36,358 bases of DNA from Streptococcus australis (GTDB taxonomy: Bacteria; Bacillota; Bacilli; Lactobacillales; Streptococcaceae), in assembly GCF_019930045.1 (NCBI RefSeq), contig NZ_JAHZQQ010000018.1:1-36358 (forward strand), in the 5' to 3' direction. The notes below the pieces were generated by a model. It made no database searches and had not been told where the DNA came from. It saw nothing but the letters and a program-made list of their open reading frames with translations. The number at the start of each line of letters is the position of its first letter. Position 1 is the first letter of the stretch. The position numbers were made by a program, and so were the translations under genes. This document shows positions 1 through 7,482 of the stretch, piece after piece.

Positions 1-1
1 T

Positions 2-49
2 TTAGCTTACAGAACTGCTTGTGAAGCTCTAGAGGATGAGTTCAAGTAA
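2..49 (+). CDS. C-terminal end of an unidentified gene, possibly a transposase (partial)
   Basis: An open frame enters from the left edge and stops with TAA at 47-49. The visible residues are LAYRTACEALEDEFK. The identical frame enters from the right edge on the opposite strand. Being repeated, cut by the window edge and followed within about 27 bases by the end of the repeat fits a transposase, but 15 residues are too few to assign a family. Confidence 0.4.
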   Translation, partial: LAYRTACEALEDEFK

Positions 50-76
50 ATGTTGCACTTATTCTTGCAATTTATC
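2..76 (+). repeat. 75-bp inverted terminal repeat, left copy
   Basis: These 75 bases are the exact reverse complement of 36284-36358. Similarity stops abruptly at position 76/77. The repeat contains the last 15 codons and stop of a reading frame plus 27 bases beyond the stop, which is how the end of an insertion sequence with a transposase gene running to its edge would look. The element family was not identified. Confidence 0.85.
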
Positions 77-185
77 TCATCCAAAGATTTCATCACAAGG
101 GAGCGTTCTGGACCAATAGAGACAAGCAGAGAGGCTAGATTTTTTTGACAACCTCTAAATAGGTAATCTAAGATGATTTCATTGA

Positions 186-1100
186 TTATGATTTATCCTC
201 AACACTCCTTATACTTTTCAAACGAAATTTTCCCTCAGTTTCATCAAAAGACATGAAGACGTTCATCTTATCCCTTGTAGTATAGACGATTGTAATTCGT
301 TTGACTCCCCCAATAGCATAATTATTATGCATAAAGTCAGGAGTTCCTAATTCTTTTACAGCTTCTGTCAACTCTAGACCTTCTTCAGATGAAGCTTGCA
401 AAGCCTTATAGTCTTTACTTGTTTTCGTGACTTCTCCTCTAAAACTTTTCCTAGTATAATAGGTCACACTACTGAGTTCCATAGAATCTTGTTCTTTCTG
501 AAAATTAAGAGATAAGCGCCCTGTATCCCCGACGAGCTCATATTCTAATCCGATTCTCTGGCTACCGTCGGGGCTAGAGGACAGGTGACCAGAGACCGCT
601 TTCCCAATCTGATCGACAATCTGCTCTGGCGTTACATTAGGTTCATTCGCTTTTCTCACTAAAGAAATGAAATCCTCTATGGACAATTCAATTCTGTGGC
701 CCTTGTCAATATAAGGAGAATCTTCTCCAAAAAATGTAAATTCAGTTTTTACGGATGAATCTGTTGGGAGCTTCTCAGTCTTTTTAGTGGTTGAATAGGA
801 ATCTCTTTGATGGGAAAGGTATCTTACATAGTGGAGAGCCCCACAAAAGAGACACACAATGACGACAAGACCTATCCCTAGCTTCAGGAGACCACTGCGA
901 CGAGAAAACCAGGATGCTTTGAACTGGCCCATTTGGGATGCGTATACTCGATCTGATCTCGAATATTTGTCTTCCTCAAATTGATCTTTGGATTCAAATA
1001 CCTCTCCTTGTGGTTGACCTTCTGAAAACACCTCCGGTACTTTTTTATTCCCCCCTGGCACTTTTGACCATTCTCGTTGAATTTTTCTACCTTTTTGCAT
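186..1100 (-). CDS. Membrane-anchored two-module protein, paralogue 6 of the cluster
   Basis: The function is not recognised. The 304-residue protein starts with a basic cytoplasmic tail (MQKGRKIQREWSKVPGGNKK), almost identical to that of the next gene upstream. A single hydrophobic helix follows at about residues 73-93, then an extracellular part. The outside part holds two related modules of roughly 80 residues, each opening with a 'leu-x-glu-x-(V/I)-x-x-x-(L/I)-G' helix (PEQIVDQIGKA and LTEAVKELGTP) followed by beta-strand-like sequence. This resembles the general SmpA/BLIP-type fold, an inference from pattern only. A ribosome binding site (AAGGGAGAG) precedes the ATG. It is the last gene of the minus-strand run and lies 69 bases after paralogue 5. 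No clear terminator was found after the stop; non-coding sequence continues to the edge repeat. Confidence 0.85.
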   Translation of the reverse strand: MQKGRKIQREWSKVPGGNKKVPEVFSEGQPQGEVFESKDQFEEDKYSRSDRVYASQMGQFKASWFSRRSGLLKLGIGLVVIVCLFCGALHYVRYLSHQRDSYSTTKKTEKLPTDSSVKTEFTFFGEDSPYIDKGHRIELSIEDFISLVRKANEPNVTPEQIVDQIGKAVSGHLSSSPDGSQRIGLEYELVGDTGRLSLNFQKEQDSMELSSVTYYTRKSFRGEVTKTSKDYKALQASSEEGLELTEAVKELGTPDFMHNNYAIGGVKRITIVYTTRDKMNVFMSFDETEGKFRLKSIRSVEDKS

Positions 1101-1169
1101 TTCACTCTCCCTTATTCTCGTTTCTCAGGATGGAAGAAAACGGAATGAGACTCCTCCTTCTCACTTTAG

Positions 1170-2081
1170 TTATTCTTTTTTATCCTTTAATTTCGTCATA
1201 CTTCCCAAACGGAAAAAATCTCCATCTTGATCAAAATACAAGGTAACTCGCATCTCATCACTTGCTTTATAGGAGATAGCAATTTGAGCCTCCGTCCCAG
1301 GTAAAAAACTGGAATAGAGCCAATCTGGTACTCCCAATTCTTTGATAGCTTCCATCAACTCCACCCCCTCTTGACCTGGCTGAGGAATAAGAGCACTATA
1401 ATCATCACTTGTTCTTTCAGTTGATTCTCTCTGGCTTTCTAGGGTAAAATACTGGATCGAATGCAGAAGGAGGCGATTCTCCTTTTCACTAAAATCAAAG
1501 TCCAGTGCTGCTTTATTATCGGTAAGGAGATACGTCAATACACTTCCTCGACTACCATCAGAGTCTATACTCACATATCCATCTCTTGCTTTTCCTAATT
1601 GGTTGAAAATATCATCCATAGTAAGGTTGGCATCATTAATTTTTCTAATGTATGCGACAACCTCCTCTATATTGATATCAATTTTATGATTTGGGTCTGT
1701 ATAGCGAGAGTTTTTATTAAAAAGATTTTTAAATTCCTTATCTGATAAACGAGCCTCTGTCCCCTTGCTTAATTTTACAGAGTGAGAATCATGCGCAGGT
1801 GATTTCACATATCGAGACACAATGTTAAAAAGGAACAAGAGGAACAGACCTCCTAGCACTAGCTTGAAGAAAATAGAGAAATGAGCTAAGTAAGACTTCT
1901 TAAGCACACTTTTTTGAAGATTCTCTCCACCATTTCGCTTCCCTGTTTTTGCTTCTTTGACCCTGCTTGGTAGTTCCATCCTATCATTCTGCAGATTACT
2001 TTTTGAAGAGAGCTCTGAAGAGATTTTATTTCCACCTGGGACCTTAGTCCATTCTCTCTGAATCTTTCTACCTTTTTCCAT
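1170..2081 (-). CDS. Membrane-anchored two-module protein, paralogue 5 of the cluster
   Basis: Unrecognised family member of 303 residues. The N-terminal cytoplasmic tail MEKGRKIQREWTKVPGGNK matches paralogue 6 at nearly every position, after which the linker diverges completely. A transmembrane helix lies at about residues 80-100 (LVLGGLFLLFLFNI). The extracellular region has two modules: one around IEEVVAYIRKINDANLTMDDIFNQLGKA and a second around GVELMEAIKELGVPDWLYSS. The second is clearly alignable with the 'EGLELTEAVKELGTPDF' part of paralogue 6. The start ATG has a GGGAG site. The gene begins 17 bases after paralogue 4 ends, so the four downstream genes form one transcription unit. The pair 5/6 probably arose by a recent duplication. 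Confidence 0.85.
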   Translation of the reverse strand: MEKGRKIQREWTKVPGGNKISSELSSKSNLQNDRMELPSRVKEAKTGKRNGGENLQKSVLKKSYLAHFSIFFKLVLGGLFLLFLFNIVSRYVKSPAHDSHSVKLSKGTEARLSDKEFKNLFNKNSRYTDPNHKIDINIEEVVAYIRKINDANLTMDDIFNQLGKARDGYVSIDSDGSRGSVLTYLLTDNKAALDFDFSEKENRLLLHSIQYFTLESQRESTERTSDDYSALIPQPGQEGVELMEAIKELGVPDWLYSSFLPGTEAQIAISYKASDEMRVTLYFDQDGDFFRLGSMTKLKDKKE

Positions 2082-2098
2082 TCAATTTCTCCCCTCTA

Positions 2099-2845
2099 TC
2101 AGGTAAGACTTGTAATCCCTTGAGAGTCCACCTGGCTCTTTCGCAACAAATAGCAAGAACCATCCATTATTTCAATCTCTAATAAATAAGATTTCCCCTT
2201 CTCATCCTGAAAGGATAGTTGAAATCCCTCCTGATCAGGGCTGATTTGGCGTCGGACGAAGGATTGTAGGCCCTGATAGTTGCCTAACAAGGCCTTCAGA
2301 TTTATTTTTTCTCCAAGCTCCAAACCTTGATAAACTTTTTCTGAAAAAACTTTATTCCCCTCCCGATTTAGATTGGCTAGACTGGCGTCGATCTCTTCTA
2401 GCAGATAGCTCCCATCAGCCCCCTTGCTAAAAAGCAAACGGATGGAGGCTCCCTTTCCCCTATCGTCCCATCGATAGAGCAGGGAGAGACTGGGTTGCTT
2501 ACTTGCTGTAGATTGAAAGAGAACTTTCTCTTGGGGGTGCCCCATCTCCTTCAGAAGGGTCTCCAGGCGACTTCCAGTCTGCTTCAGGCTACCGTTTTGG
2601 TTCTTTATCGACAGAGGGAAATGCTCGATCTTGTCCAAGGTCCATGGCGAATCCTTTTTTTCATTCGTTTCTTTTAAGAGTCGCTCCCCTTGAAATTCTT
2701 TCGCTTCAAAAGTTGATAAGTTCCTTATTTCACTTATCGCTGTAGAATTTTTCGGCGGATGACTAAGGACCTCTAACCCCATCCCTAGGAGGAGCGCTAG
2801 CAGCAGGAGACCAGGAATTGTTAACTTCTTGATGACTGTATCCAT
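2099..2845 (-). CDS. Membrane-anchored two-module protein, paralogue 4 of the cluster
   Basis: Unrecognised 248-residue protein. It has almost no cytoplasmic tail: the hydrophobic segment begins at about residue 11 (PGLLLLALLLGMGLEV) and could be a signal anchor. Two modules follow: 'WTLDKIEHFPLSIKNQNG...GSRLETLLKEMGHPQEK' with beta-rich sequence after it, and 'YQGLELGEKINLKALLGNYQG'. 'WTLDKIEHF' corresponds to 'WTLKDLGSL' in the first gene of the cluster and 'WNIDDLADL' in the second, which ties this divergent member to the family. The ribosome binding site AAGGAGGAG overlaps the end of paralogue 3, with only 10 bases between the genes, so translation is probably coupled. Confidence 0.85.
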   Translation of the reverse strand: MDTVIKKLTIPGLLLLALLLGMGLEVLSHPPKNSTAISEIRNLSTFEAKEFQGERLLKETNEKKDSPWTLDKIEHFPLSIKNQNGSLKQTGSRLETLLKEMGHPQEKVLFQSTASKQPSLSLLYRWDDRGKGASIRLLFSKGADGSYLLEEIDASLANLNREGNKVFSEKVYQGLELGEKINLKALLGNYQGLQSFVRRQISPDQEGFQLSFQDEKGKSYLLEIEIMDGSCYLLRKSQVDSQGITSLT

Positions 2846-2855
2846 TTACTCCTCC

Positions 2856-3587
2856 TTATTCGACCTTGACTAGATGATAGCGAGCATCTTTTTGGGCTTG
2901 CAAAGTGAGAAAGACGAGCCCCTCTTGTGCACGGTAGGTTAGGACCAAAACTGTCTTTCCATCCTTACGATTCAAAAGCAATGATTGTGGCAAGCCAACC
3001 TTTTGTAAAATGTCTTCTAGTTTCATGCCAGTTTTCTCTTTCCCACTAGCAAGACTGGTCAAGGCTGCCTTTTTCAGCTGTTTACTTTCTATATTCTGCT
3101 TAGAGGTTGGTTGATAGCCCTGAATAGCTGTTAGATAGTAGCCATCCTTCATATGGGTAAATTCAAATTGGTATCTATCTCGACCATCTTGTGTCGTTCC
3201 ATAGCTGAGACGAAGGAGCTGCGTTCTAGCTTTTGACTCAAGCCGAGCTTGCTTGGCTCCCCCTAATTTTTTGACCAGGGTCTCTGGTGTCGTCCCCTTG
3301 GTGCTTGGCCCAAAAGTCGCATCTCCTATTTTAAACTCCAGCAATTCCTCCAAATGCACCCCAACTTCTGGTCGATCTGATTTCGCCAGGAAAGCCTGCA
3401 GATAAGCTTCTTCCTTACGAAAGGTCACTTGCTGGTCTGGATTTAGCTGGTCTTGTGGCCTCCCAGAAGCAGCAAGACCGTAGCCTACGCCTAGCATTGC
3501 GAGGACCCCGAAAATAATCCCTCTTTTTTGGATGAAAGCTAAGAGGGTCTTCAGATGTTTTCCTGTTGTTTCCTTTACATTATCCAT
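2856..3587 (-). CDS. Membrane-anchored two-module protein, paralogue 3 of the cluster
   Basis: Unrecognised protein of 243 residues from this ATG. I chose ATG at 3587 because it gives an N-terminus (MDNV) like that of paralogue 4 (MDTV). A longer version from TTG at 3620 adds 11 residues. Neither start has a well-spaced ribosome binding site. A hydrophobic helix (GIIFGVLAMLGVGYGLAAS) follows a basic tail. The extracellular part has the two-module layout, seen in 'TPETLVKKLGGAK' and 'KTGMKLEDILQKVGLPQ', the latter preceded by a K-T-G element also present in the first two genes. It heads the downstream set of four genes, behind its own -10-like box and after a terminator. A short overlapping upstream frame (3575-3649) raises the possibility of a leader peptide or a frameshifted N-terminus. 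Confidence 0.8.
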   Translation of the reverse strand: MDNVKETTGKHLKTLLAFIQKRGIIFGVLAMLGVGYGLAASGRPQDQLNPDQQVTFRKEEAYLQAFLAKSDRPEVGVHLEELLEFKIGDATFGPSTKGTTPETLVKKLGGAKQARLESKARTQLLRLSYGTTQDGRDRYQFEFTHMKDGYYLTAIQGYQPTSKQNIESKQLKKAALTSLASGKEKTGMKLEDILQKVGLPQSLLLNRKDGKTVLVLTYRAQEGLVFLTLQAQKDARYHLVKVE

Positions 3588-3654
3588 TCTGCGATCGTAT
3601 CTGTATCCCTTTCCGTCCAACTGTTCACACGTGTTTCCTTTGTCAACATATCCT

Positions 3655-3660
3655 ACTATA
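3655..3660 (-). promoter_or_regulatory. Possible -10 box for the four-gene downstream unit
   Basis: The minus strand reads TATAGT between the terminator at 3690-3723 and the start of paralogue 3. No good -35 hexamer lies 16-18 bases upstream, so the assignment rests on position between a terminator and a gene. Confidence 0.35.
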
Positions 3661-3689
3661 CCATAAATAGCCAGTCCTCGCTAGAACAG

Positions 3690-3723
3690 AAAAAGATCTG
3701 AAACTGCTATTCCAGATCTTTTT
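3690..3723 (-). terminator. Intrinsic terminator after paralogue 2
   Basis: A perfect 11-base stem (AAAAAGATCTG with CAGATCTTTTT) encloses a 12-base loop and ends in a T tract on either strand. It lies 74 bases beyond the stop of the gene at 3797-4591 and splits the paralogue cluster into two transcription units. Confidence 0.8.
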
Positions 3724-3796
3724 AGGGTTTTAAGTGAATGGATTTTTCCTCCCTTACATCTTTCGAAAAGAATGAATGAAGAGCCCTTCTTCATCA

Positions 3797-4591
3797 TCAT
3801 TCTTTTTCAGATAAGAGGAAATCACCATCTGATTGTCTCACAAAAGTCAACCTATATTCAGAGGAACTTGAGGATTTAAAAGATACTCTCATTGTAGTCA
3901 CAATATCATGAGTTTTGTAGTCCTCTTCTGCAGACATTGAAAGACTAGAAATAGTATGATCCTTAATCACTTCCTTGTAGGATACACCATCCTTACCAGT
4001 TTTGGCATCTCCCACTTTCAGTTTATCATAGTAAGATGAGGTCATAAAATCGTCCTCAGCTTCTTTATTATTTCCTGAATAATAGAGGTCTTTTAAATAA
4101 TAATTGTCTCCATTCTTCTGAAACGTAAGGCGCATTTCACGAACAGTACGATAAGAAGGCAGCGTATCATCCTGATCTTCGTCTAACTCGCCCCATTCTA
4201 AATCAATTTTATCTCTTCGAAACGTGCCTTTCAAAGCCTTGCCATGTACATCCACGACATCTTCAATGCTTGTTCCTAAATCTGGAGTTTCGTATGTCCC
4301 AAACTCCAAATCAGCTAAATCATCAATGTTCCAAGAAAATTCTGCTTCTTCCGAATTAATATACTTCCCAGACTGATCACGTTTTGATTCCCCTGCGTTA
4401 GCTGTTGGGTGAAGGGCTGGTTCGCTACTTTTAGCATTTGTTGCACCAAAAGAACGGCCAAGAAATAGACCTGCAATGACTCCTAAGACTGCAAAAACAC
4501 TAACACAAGCGATTAATAGACCTTTCCCTGGCTTCTTTTGATTACCAGTTTCTGGCACACCAAATGGTGCCTGTGATTGATTCATATCCAT
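3797..4591 (-). CDS. Membrane-anchored two-module protein, paralogue 2 of the cluster
   Basis: Unrecognised 264-residue protein. The short cytoplasmic tail contains APFGVPE, echoing the PFG repeats of its upstream neighbour. A transmembrane helix covers about residues 25-47 (LLIACVSVFAVLGVIAGLFLG), followed by an acidic extracellular part. Module 1 starts with 'EAEFSWNIDDLADLEFGTYE' and includes 'TSIEDVVDVHGKA'; module 2 starts with 'YDKLKVGDAKTGKDGVSYKEVIKDH'. Each module ends with a strand pair near 'NYYLKDLYYSG' and 'DGDFLLSE'. These elements align with the first gene (FTWTLKDLGSLSY, LKTGDKKTGRGGTSLSEVLKK, NYYLKTVEAYD, DGDFLYIG). The gene starts 21 bases after the first gene ends and finishes with three consecutive TGA stops before the terminator. 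Confidence 0.88.
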   Translation of the reverse strand: MDMNQSQAPFGVPETGNQKKPGKGLLIACVSVFAVLGVIAGLFLGRSFGATNAKSSEPALHPTANAGESKRDQSGKYINSEEAEFSWNIDDLADLEFGTYETPDLGTSIEDVVDVHGKALKGTFRRDKIDLEWGELDEDQDDTLPSYRTVREMRLTFQKNGDNYYLKDLYYSGNNKEAEDDFMTSSYYDKLKVGDAKTGKDGVSYKEVIKDHTISSLSMSAEEDYKTHDIVTTMRVSFKSSSSSEYRLTFVRQSDGDFLLSEKE

Positions 4592-4612
4592 CTTTCATCT
4601 ATCTCCTCTATA

Positions 4613-5752
4613 TTAAAAACGTTCTGGACCAATGTATAAGAAGTCCCCATCTGGTTGTGCTAAGAAGCGTAATGTCTTATAATCGTCACCGACCTTAAAG
4701 TTTACGGTTGCAATAACACGAGTAGAGTCATACTCTTCTCCATCTGCAGTAGCTTTTGTTTCTGTTCCAATTCGAACAGCACTTGATTTACGCTTTTTCA
4801 AAACTTCTGATAAGGAAGTTCCACCTCTACCAGTTTTCTTATCTCCTGTTTTCAGATTTTTGAATTCTTTTGTACTTAACTCATAATCTGCAGAAGTTTC
4901 TTCATCCTCATCTTCTTCATCTGCATGGAATTCTTCTAAATCATAAGCTTCTACAGTTTTCAAATAATAATTGCCATCAACTTTTTCAAATCGGAAATAA
5001 ACATTCTGATGTTCAGCATTCTTTGCGCGATCCCAATAAAGAGTGAGGCTATTCTTATCATACTCTACACTGGAAGCCAATCCATAGGTTTCAACAATCT
5101 GATCAGCAGTCAAACCATAACCATCCTTATTGGTATAACTCAAGGAACCAAGGTCTTTAAGAGTCCAGGTGAAAACAGCCTCCTTCTTTTCTGTAATGAA
5201 GCTGTTCTTTATCTTTTTCGCTTCTTCATTAGCGCGTTCTAAACGTTTTGTTCGATTAGCATCTGCTTGAGGCTTAGATGAATTTCCCCAGAAATAGCCA
5301 GCTCCACCACCAATTAATCCACCAAGAAGGAGTGCAAGAAGGGAAAAGACAACAAATTTCGTCAATCCACGCTTCGGTTTTGGCTGAACATTCCATTGCG
5401 ATTGGAAGGCTTGAGGGTTCCCTTGTTGGTAGAACGGATTGTTTTCTACCTGAGGCGCTTGATTTTGGAAAAATTGTTCCTGTCCTCCAGCTTGTGGTCT
5501 TCCTACTGGAGAAGCCTGTTGAAAGCCTTGCGCTCCTGGTGCTCCAAATGGCTCATAAGCTGTTTGGCCATTTTGTGCTCCAAAAGGTTCTTGAACAGTC
5601 TGCCCCCCTTGTGCTCCAAAAGGTTCTTGGACGCTTTGACCAGTTTGAGCTTCAAGATGTTGTTGAACGGTTTGTTCATCTTGCGCTCCAAAAGGTTCTT
5701 GAACAGTTTGTCCCTCTTGTGTTCCAAAAGGTGTCTTGTCTTCTGTTGTCAT
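4613..5752 (-). CDS. Membrane-anchored two-module protein with repeat-rich cytoplasmic tail, paralogue 1
   Basis: Unrecognised 379-residue protein, first of the six-gene cluster. Residues 7-78 are six 12-residue repeats built on (E)PFGAQ-x-GQTVQ. A Gln/Pro/Phe-rich stretch runs to about residue 130 and a basic KPKRG precedes a transmembrane helix (FVVFSLLALLLGGLIGGGAGYFWG, about 133-157). By the positive-inside rule the repeats should be cytoplasmic. Outside are two modules: 'FTWTLKDLGSLSYTNKDGYG' to 'YYLKTVEAYDLEE', then an acidic linker (EEDEDEETS), then 'LKTGDKKTGRGGTSLSEVLK' to 'GDFLYIGPERF'. A strong site (AAAGGAGAG) precedes the ATG. The promoter lies in 5800-5870 but lacks a good -35, which suggests regulated expression. 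Confidence 0.88.
   Translation of the reverse strand: MTTEDKTPFGTQEGQTVQEPFGAQDEQTVQQHLEAQTGQSVQEPFGAQGGQTVQEPFGAQNGQTAYEPFGAPGAQGFQQASPVGRPQAGGQEQFFQNQAPQVENNPFYQQGNPQAFQSQWNVQPKPKRGLTKFVVFSLLALLLGGLIGGGAGYFWGNSSKPQADANRTKRLERANEEAKKIKNSFITEKKEAVFTWTLKDLGSLSYTNKDGYGLTADQIVETYGLASSVEYDKNSLTLYWDRAKNAEHQNVYFRFEKVDGNYYLKTVEAYDLEEFHADEEDEDEETSADYELSTKEFKNLKTGDKKTGRGGTSLSEVLKKRKSSAVRIGTETKATADGEEYDSTRVIATVNFKVGDDYKTLRFLAQPDGDFLYIGPERF
5519..5734 (-). repeat. Six tandem 36-bp (12-residue) repeats inside paralogue 1
   Basis: The six in-frame units read TPFGTQEGQTVQ, EPFGAQDEQTVQ, QHLEAQTGQSVQ, EPFGAQGGQTVQ, EPFGAQNGQTAY and EPFGAPGAQGFQ. Units 4 and 5 are nearly identical and unit 3 is the most degenerate. 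Copy number could vary between strains. Confidence 0.9.
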
Positions 5753-5821
5753 AATCTCTCCTTTACTAAGAACCTTCGCCCGTCATCTTCCCCACTTTTT
5801 GTGACCATAGTTTGACGTGCA

Positions 5822-5849
5822 AAGTATAAATATAGTGGTTCTACTATAT
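5822..5849 (-). promoter_or_regulatory. Promoter region with inverted repeat ahead of the paralogue cluster
   Basis: The minus strand carries a -10-like TATACT (5822-5827). Overlapping its upstream side is a perfect inverted repeat, ATATAGT, six bases, ACTATAT (5830-5849). No TTGACA-like -35 is present at the right distance. A -10 without a -35 beside a dyad fits an activator- or repressor-controlled promoter, but this is inference. Confidence 0.4.
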
Positions 5850-5900
5850 CATAAAATAGTCTATTTTTCCACCTCATTCTGAGATATTGAAAGCGATTAA

Positions 5901-5926
5901 AAAACGACCTCTTGCGAGATCGTTTT
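5901..5926 (-). terminator. Intrinsic terminator of pgi
   Basis: The stem pairs AAAACGA-c-CTC with GAG-a-TCGTTTT around a TTGC loop, ten bases after the pgi stop. It has T-rich ends on both strands. Confidence 0.8.
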
Positions 5927-5935
5927 GTCTATTGA

Positions 5936-7285
5936 TTAAAGACGAGCGTTGAGTTCTGCTCCAAGTTCTTCAAATCCTGGTTTACCAAGAAGGGCAAACA
6001 TATTTTTCTTGTAGGCTTCAACACCTGGTTGGTCAAATGGGTTGATCGCATTCAAGTAACCTGAAAGGGCGATGGCCAATTCGAAGAAGTAGATCGTGTA
6101 GCCAAGAGTGAAGGCATCTTGCTCAGGAAGAGTCACGTACATGTTTGGCACGTCACCGTCAGTGTGGGCAAGAAGAACACCGTCAGTTGCTTTTTTGTTA
6201 ACGAAGTCAACGTCTTTTCCTTGAAGGTAACCAAGTCCGTCAAGATCTTCTTCCAAAGTAGGGATGATCACGTTCTTACGTGGTTTGTCCACACGGACAA
6301 CTGTTTCAAACATGATACGAGTTCCTTCTTGGATAAATTGACCCAATGAGTGCAAGTCTGTTGAGAAGTTAGCTGAAGTTGGGTAAATCCCTTTTTGGTC
6401 TTTTCCTTCTGACTCACCAGCCAATTGTTTCCACCATTCTGAGAAGTATTGAAGGGATGGCTCGTAGTTTACCAAGATTTCAGTTGCATATCCTTTACGG
6501 TAAAGGATGTTACGAACGGCTGCATATTGATAAGCTTCGTTTTCAGCAAGTTTGTCTGAAGTGTAGTCTTTACGTGCAGCGTTAGCACCTTCCATAAGGG
6601 CTTTGATGTCTGCACCTGATGCAGCGATTGGAAGCAAGCCAACTGCTGTCAATACTGAGAAACGTCCACCGATGTCATCTGGAACCACAAATGTTTCCCA
6701 ACCATTTGCATCTGCTTCAACCTTAACAGCACCTTTTTGGCGGTCAGTTGTTGCGTAGATACGTTTGTTAGCTTCCTCTTGACCGTATTTCTTCACCAAG
6801 AGTTCTTTGAAGACACGGAAAGCAATCGCTGGTTCAGTTGTTGTACCTGATTTAGAAATCACATTTACAGAGAAGTCTTTATCTGCAACATACTCTACCA
6901 AGTCAGCAAGGTAAGTAGATGAGATGGAGTTCCCAGCGTAAAGGATTTGTGGCGCTTTGCGTTCTTCTTTTGTTTGCAAGTTAGCAAAGTGGTGGTTCAA
7001 GAAATCGATTGCTGCTTTAGCACCAAGGTAAGATCCACCGATACCGATAACAACCAAAACATCGCTGTCTGATTTGATTTGTTCAGCAGCTTTCAAGATG
7101 CGGTCAAATTCTTCGCGGTCGTAGTTTTCAGGAAGATCCAACCAACCCAAGAAGTCGCTACCAGCACCCGTTCCTTTACGGATCAATTCGTCTGCTGCTG
7201 TAACTTGTGCTTGCATGTATTCCACTTCATGTGGGGCAACAAATTTGTCTAATACTTTTGAATAATCAAATTTAATATGTGACAT
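5936..7285 (-). CDS. pgi: Glucose-6-phosphate isomerase
   Basis: Cytoplasmic glycolytic enzyme interconverting glucose-6-phosphate and fructose-6-phosphate. The 449-residue length is normal for Gram-positive Pgi. Family signatures are visible: [21 protein letters not shown] (sugar-phosphate binding), [16 protein letters not shown] (SIS-domain phosphate loop), [17 protein letters not shown] and the catalytic glutamate in '[23 protein letters not shown]'. The start ATG has a strong TTGGAGGA site. The gene stands alone, with its own promoter (7314-7342) and terminator (5901-5926). A cre-like sequence upstream hints at carbon control. Confidence 0.98.
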   Translation of the reverse strand: MSHIKFDYSKVLDKFVAPHEVEYMQAQVTAADELIRKGTGAGSDFLGWLDLPENYDREEFDRILKAAEQIKSDSDVLVVIGIGGSYLGAKAAIDFLNHHFANLQTKEERKAPQILYAGNSISSTYLADLVEYVADKDFSVNVISKSGTTTEPAIAFRVFKELLVKKYGQEEANKRIYATTDRQKGAVKVEADANGWETFVVPDDIGGRFSVLTAVGLLPIAASGADIKALMEGANAARKDYTSDKLAENEAYQYAAVRNILYRKGYATEILVNYEPSLQYFSEWWKQLAGESEGKDQKGIYPTSANFSTDLHSLGQFIQEGTRIMFETVVRVDKPRKNVIIPTLEEDLDGLGYLQGKDVDFVNKKATDGVLLAHTDGDVPNMYVTLPEQDAFTLGYTIYFFELAIALSGYLNAINPFDQPGVEAYKKNMFALLGKPGFEELGAELNARL

Positions 7286-7313
7286 AGTATTCCTCCAATA
7301 TTTCTTCTTCTCT

Positions 7314-7342
7314 ATGATATCGCTTTACTGGGATTTAATCAA
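7314..7342 (-). promoter_or_regulatory. pgi promoter
   Basis: On the minus strand TTGATT and TATCAT are separated by 17 bases, placing transcription start about 20-25 bases before the pgi ATG. Confidence 0.5.
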
Positions 7343-7355
7343 GGGAAACCATCCT

Positions 7356-7369
7356 GTAAAACGTTTTCA
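7356..7369. promoter_or_regulatory. cre-like site upstream of pgi
   Basis: GTAAAACGTTTTCA has a perfect right half of the CcpA consensus (CGTTTTCA), but the left half is shifted by one base relative to TGNAANCG. It lies just upstream of the pgi promoter. Binding by CcpA is possible but uncertain. Confidence 0.35.
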
Positions 7370-7455
7370 TTTGCTAATTTTTTTATTTTCACAAATCAAG
7401 CAACAACGCAATAGCAATCGTTTGCATATAGGGCCTTATTTTGAGCGGAACAGAC

Positions 7456-7482
7456 AAAAAAAGGGGGCTCTTCCGAAGCTCC
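7456..7482 (-). terminator. Terminator of the scRNA-region transcript
   Basis: On the minus strand GGAGCTT, CGG and AAGAGCC form a stem with a tandem G-A/A-G internal pair, followed by C residues and seven T residues. It ends whatever is transcribed leftwards through 7483-7915. Confidence 0.6.

Noticed and set aside
104..117. CGTTCTGGACCAAT is also found at 4620-4633 at the end of paralogue 1, suggesting a seventh, truncated paralogue near the left edge.
   Set aside because: A 14-base match is expected about once or twice by chance in a window of this size, and the surrounding reading frame shows no further similarity.
77..185. An open frame on the minus strand running from about 185 into the edge repeat.
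   Set aside because: No start codon with a ribosome binding site and no family resemblance; it crosses the repeat boundary, so it is probably fortuitous.
5278..5815. Long plus-strand frames opposite paralogue 1.
   Set aside because: They are mirror frames produced by the 36-base repeat and lack ribosome binding sites.
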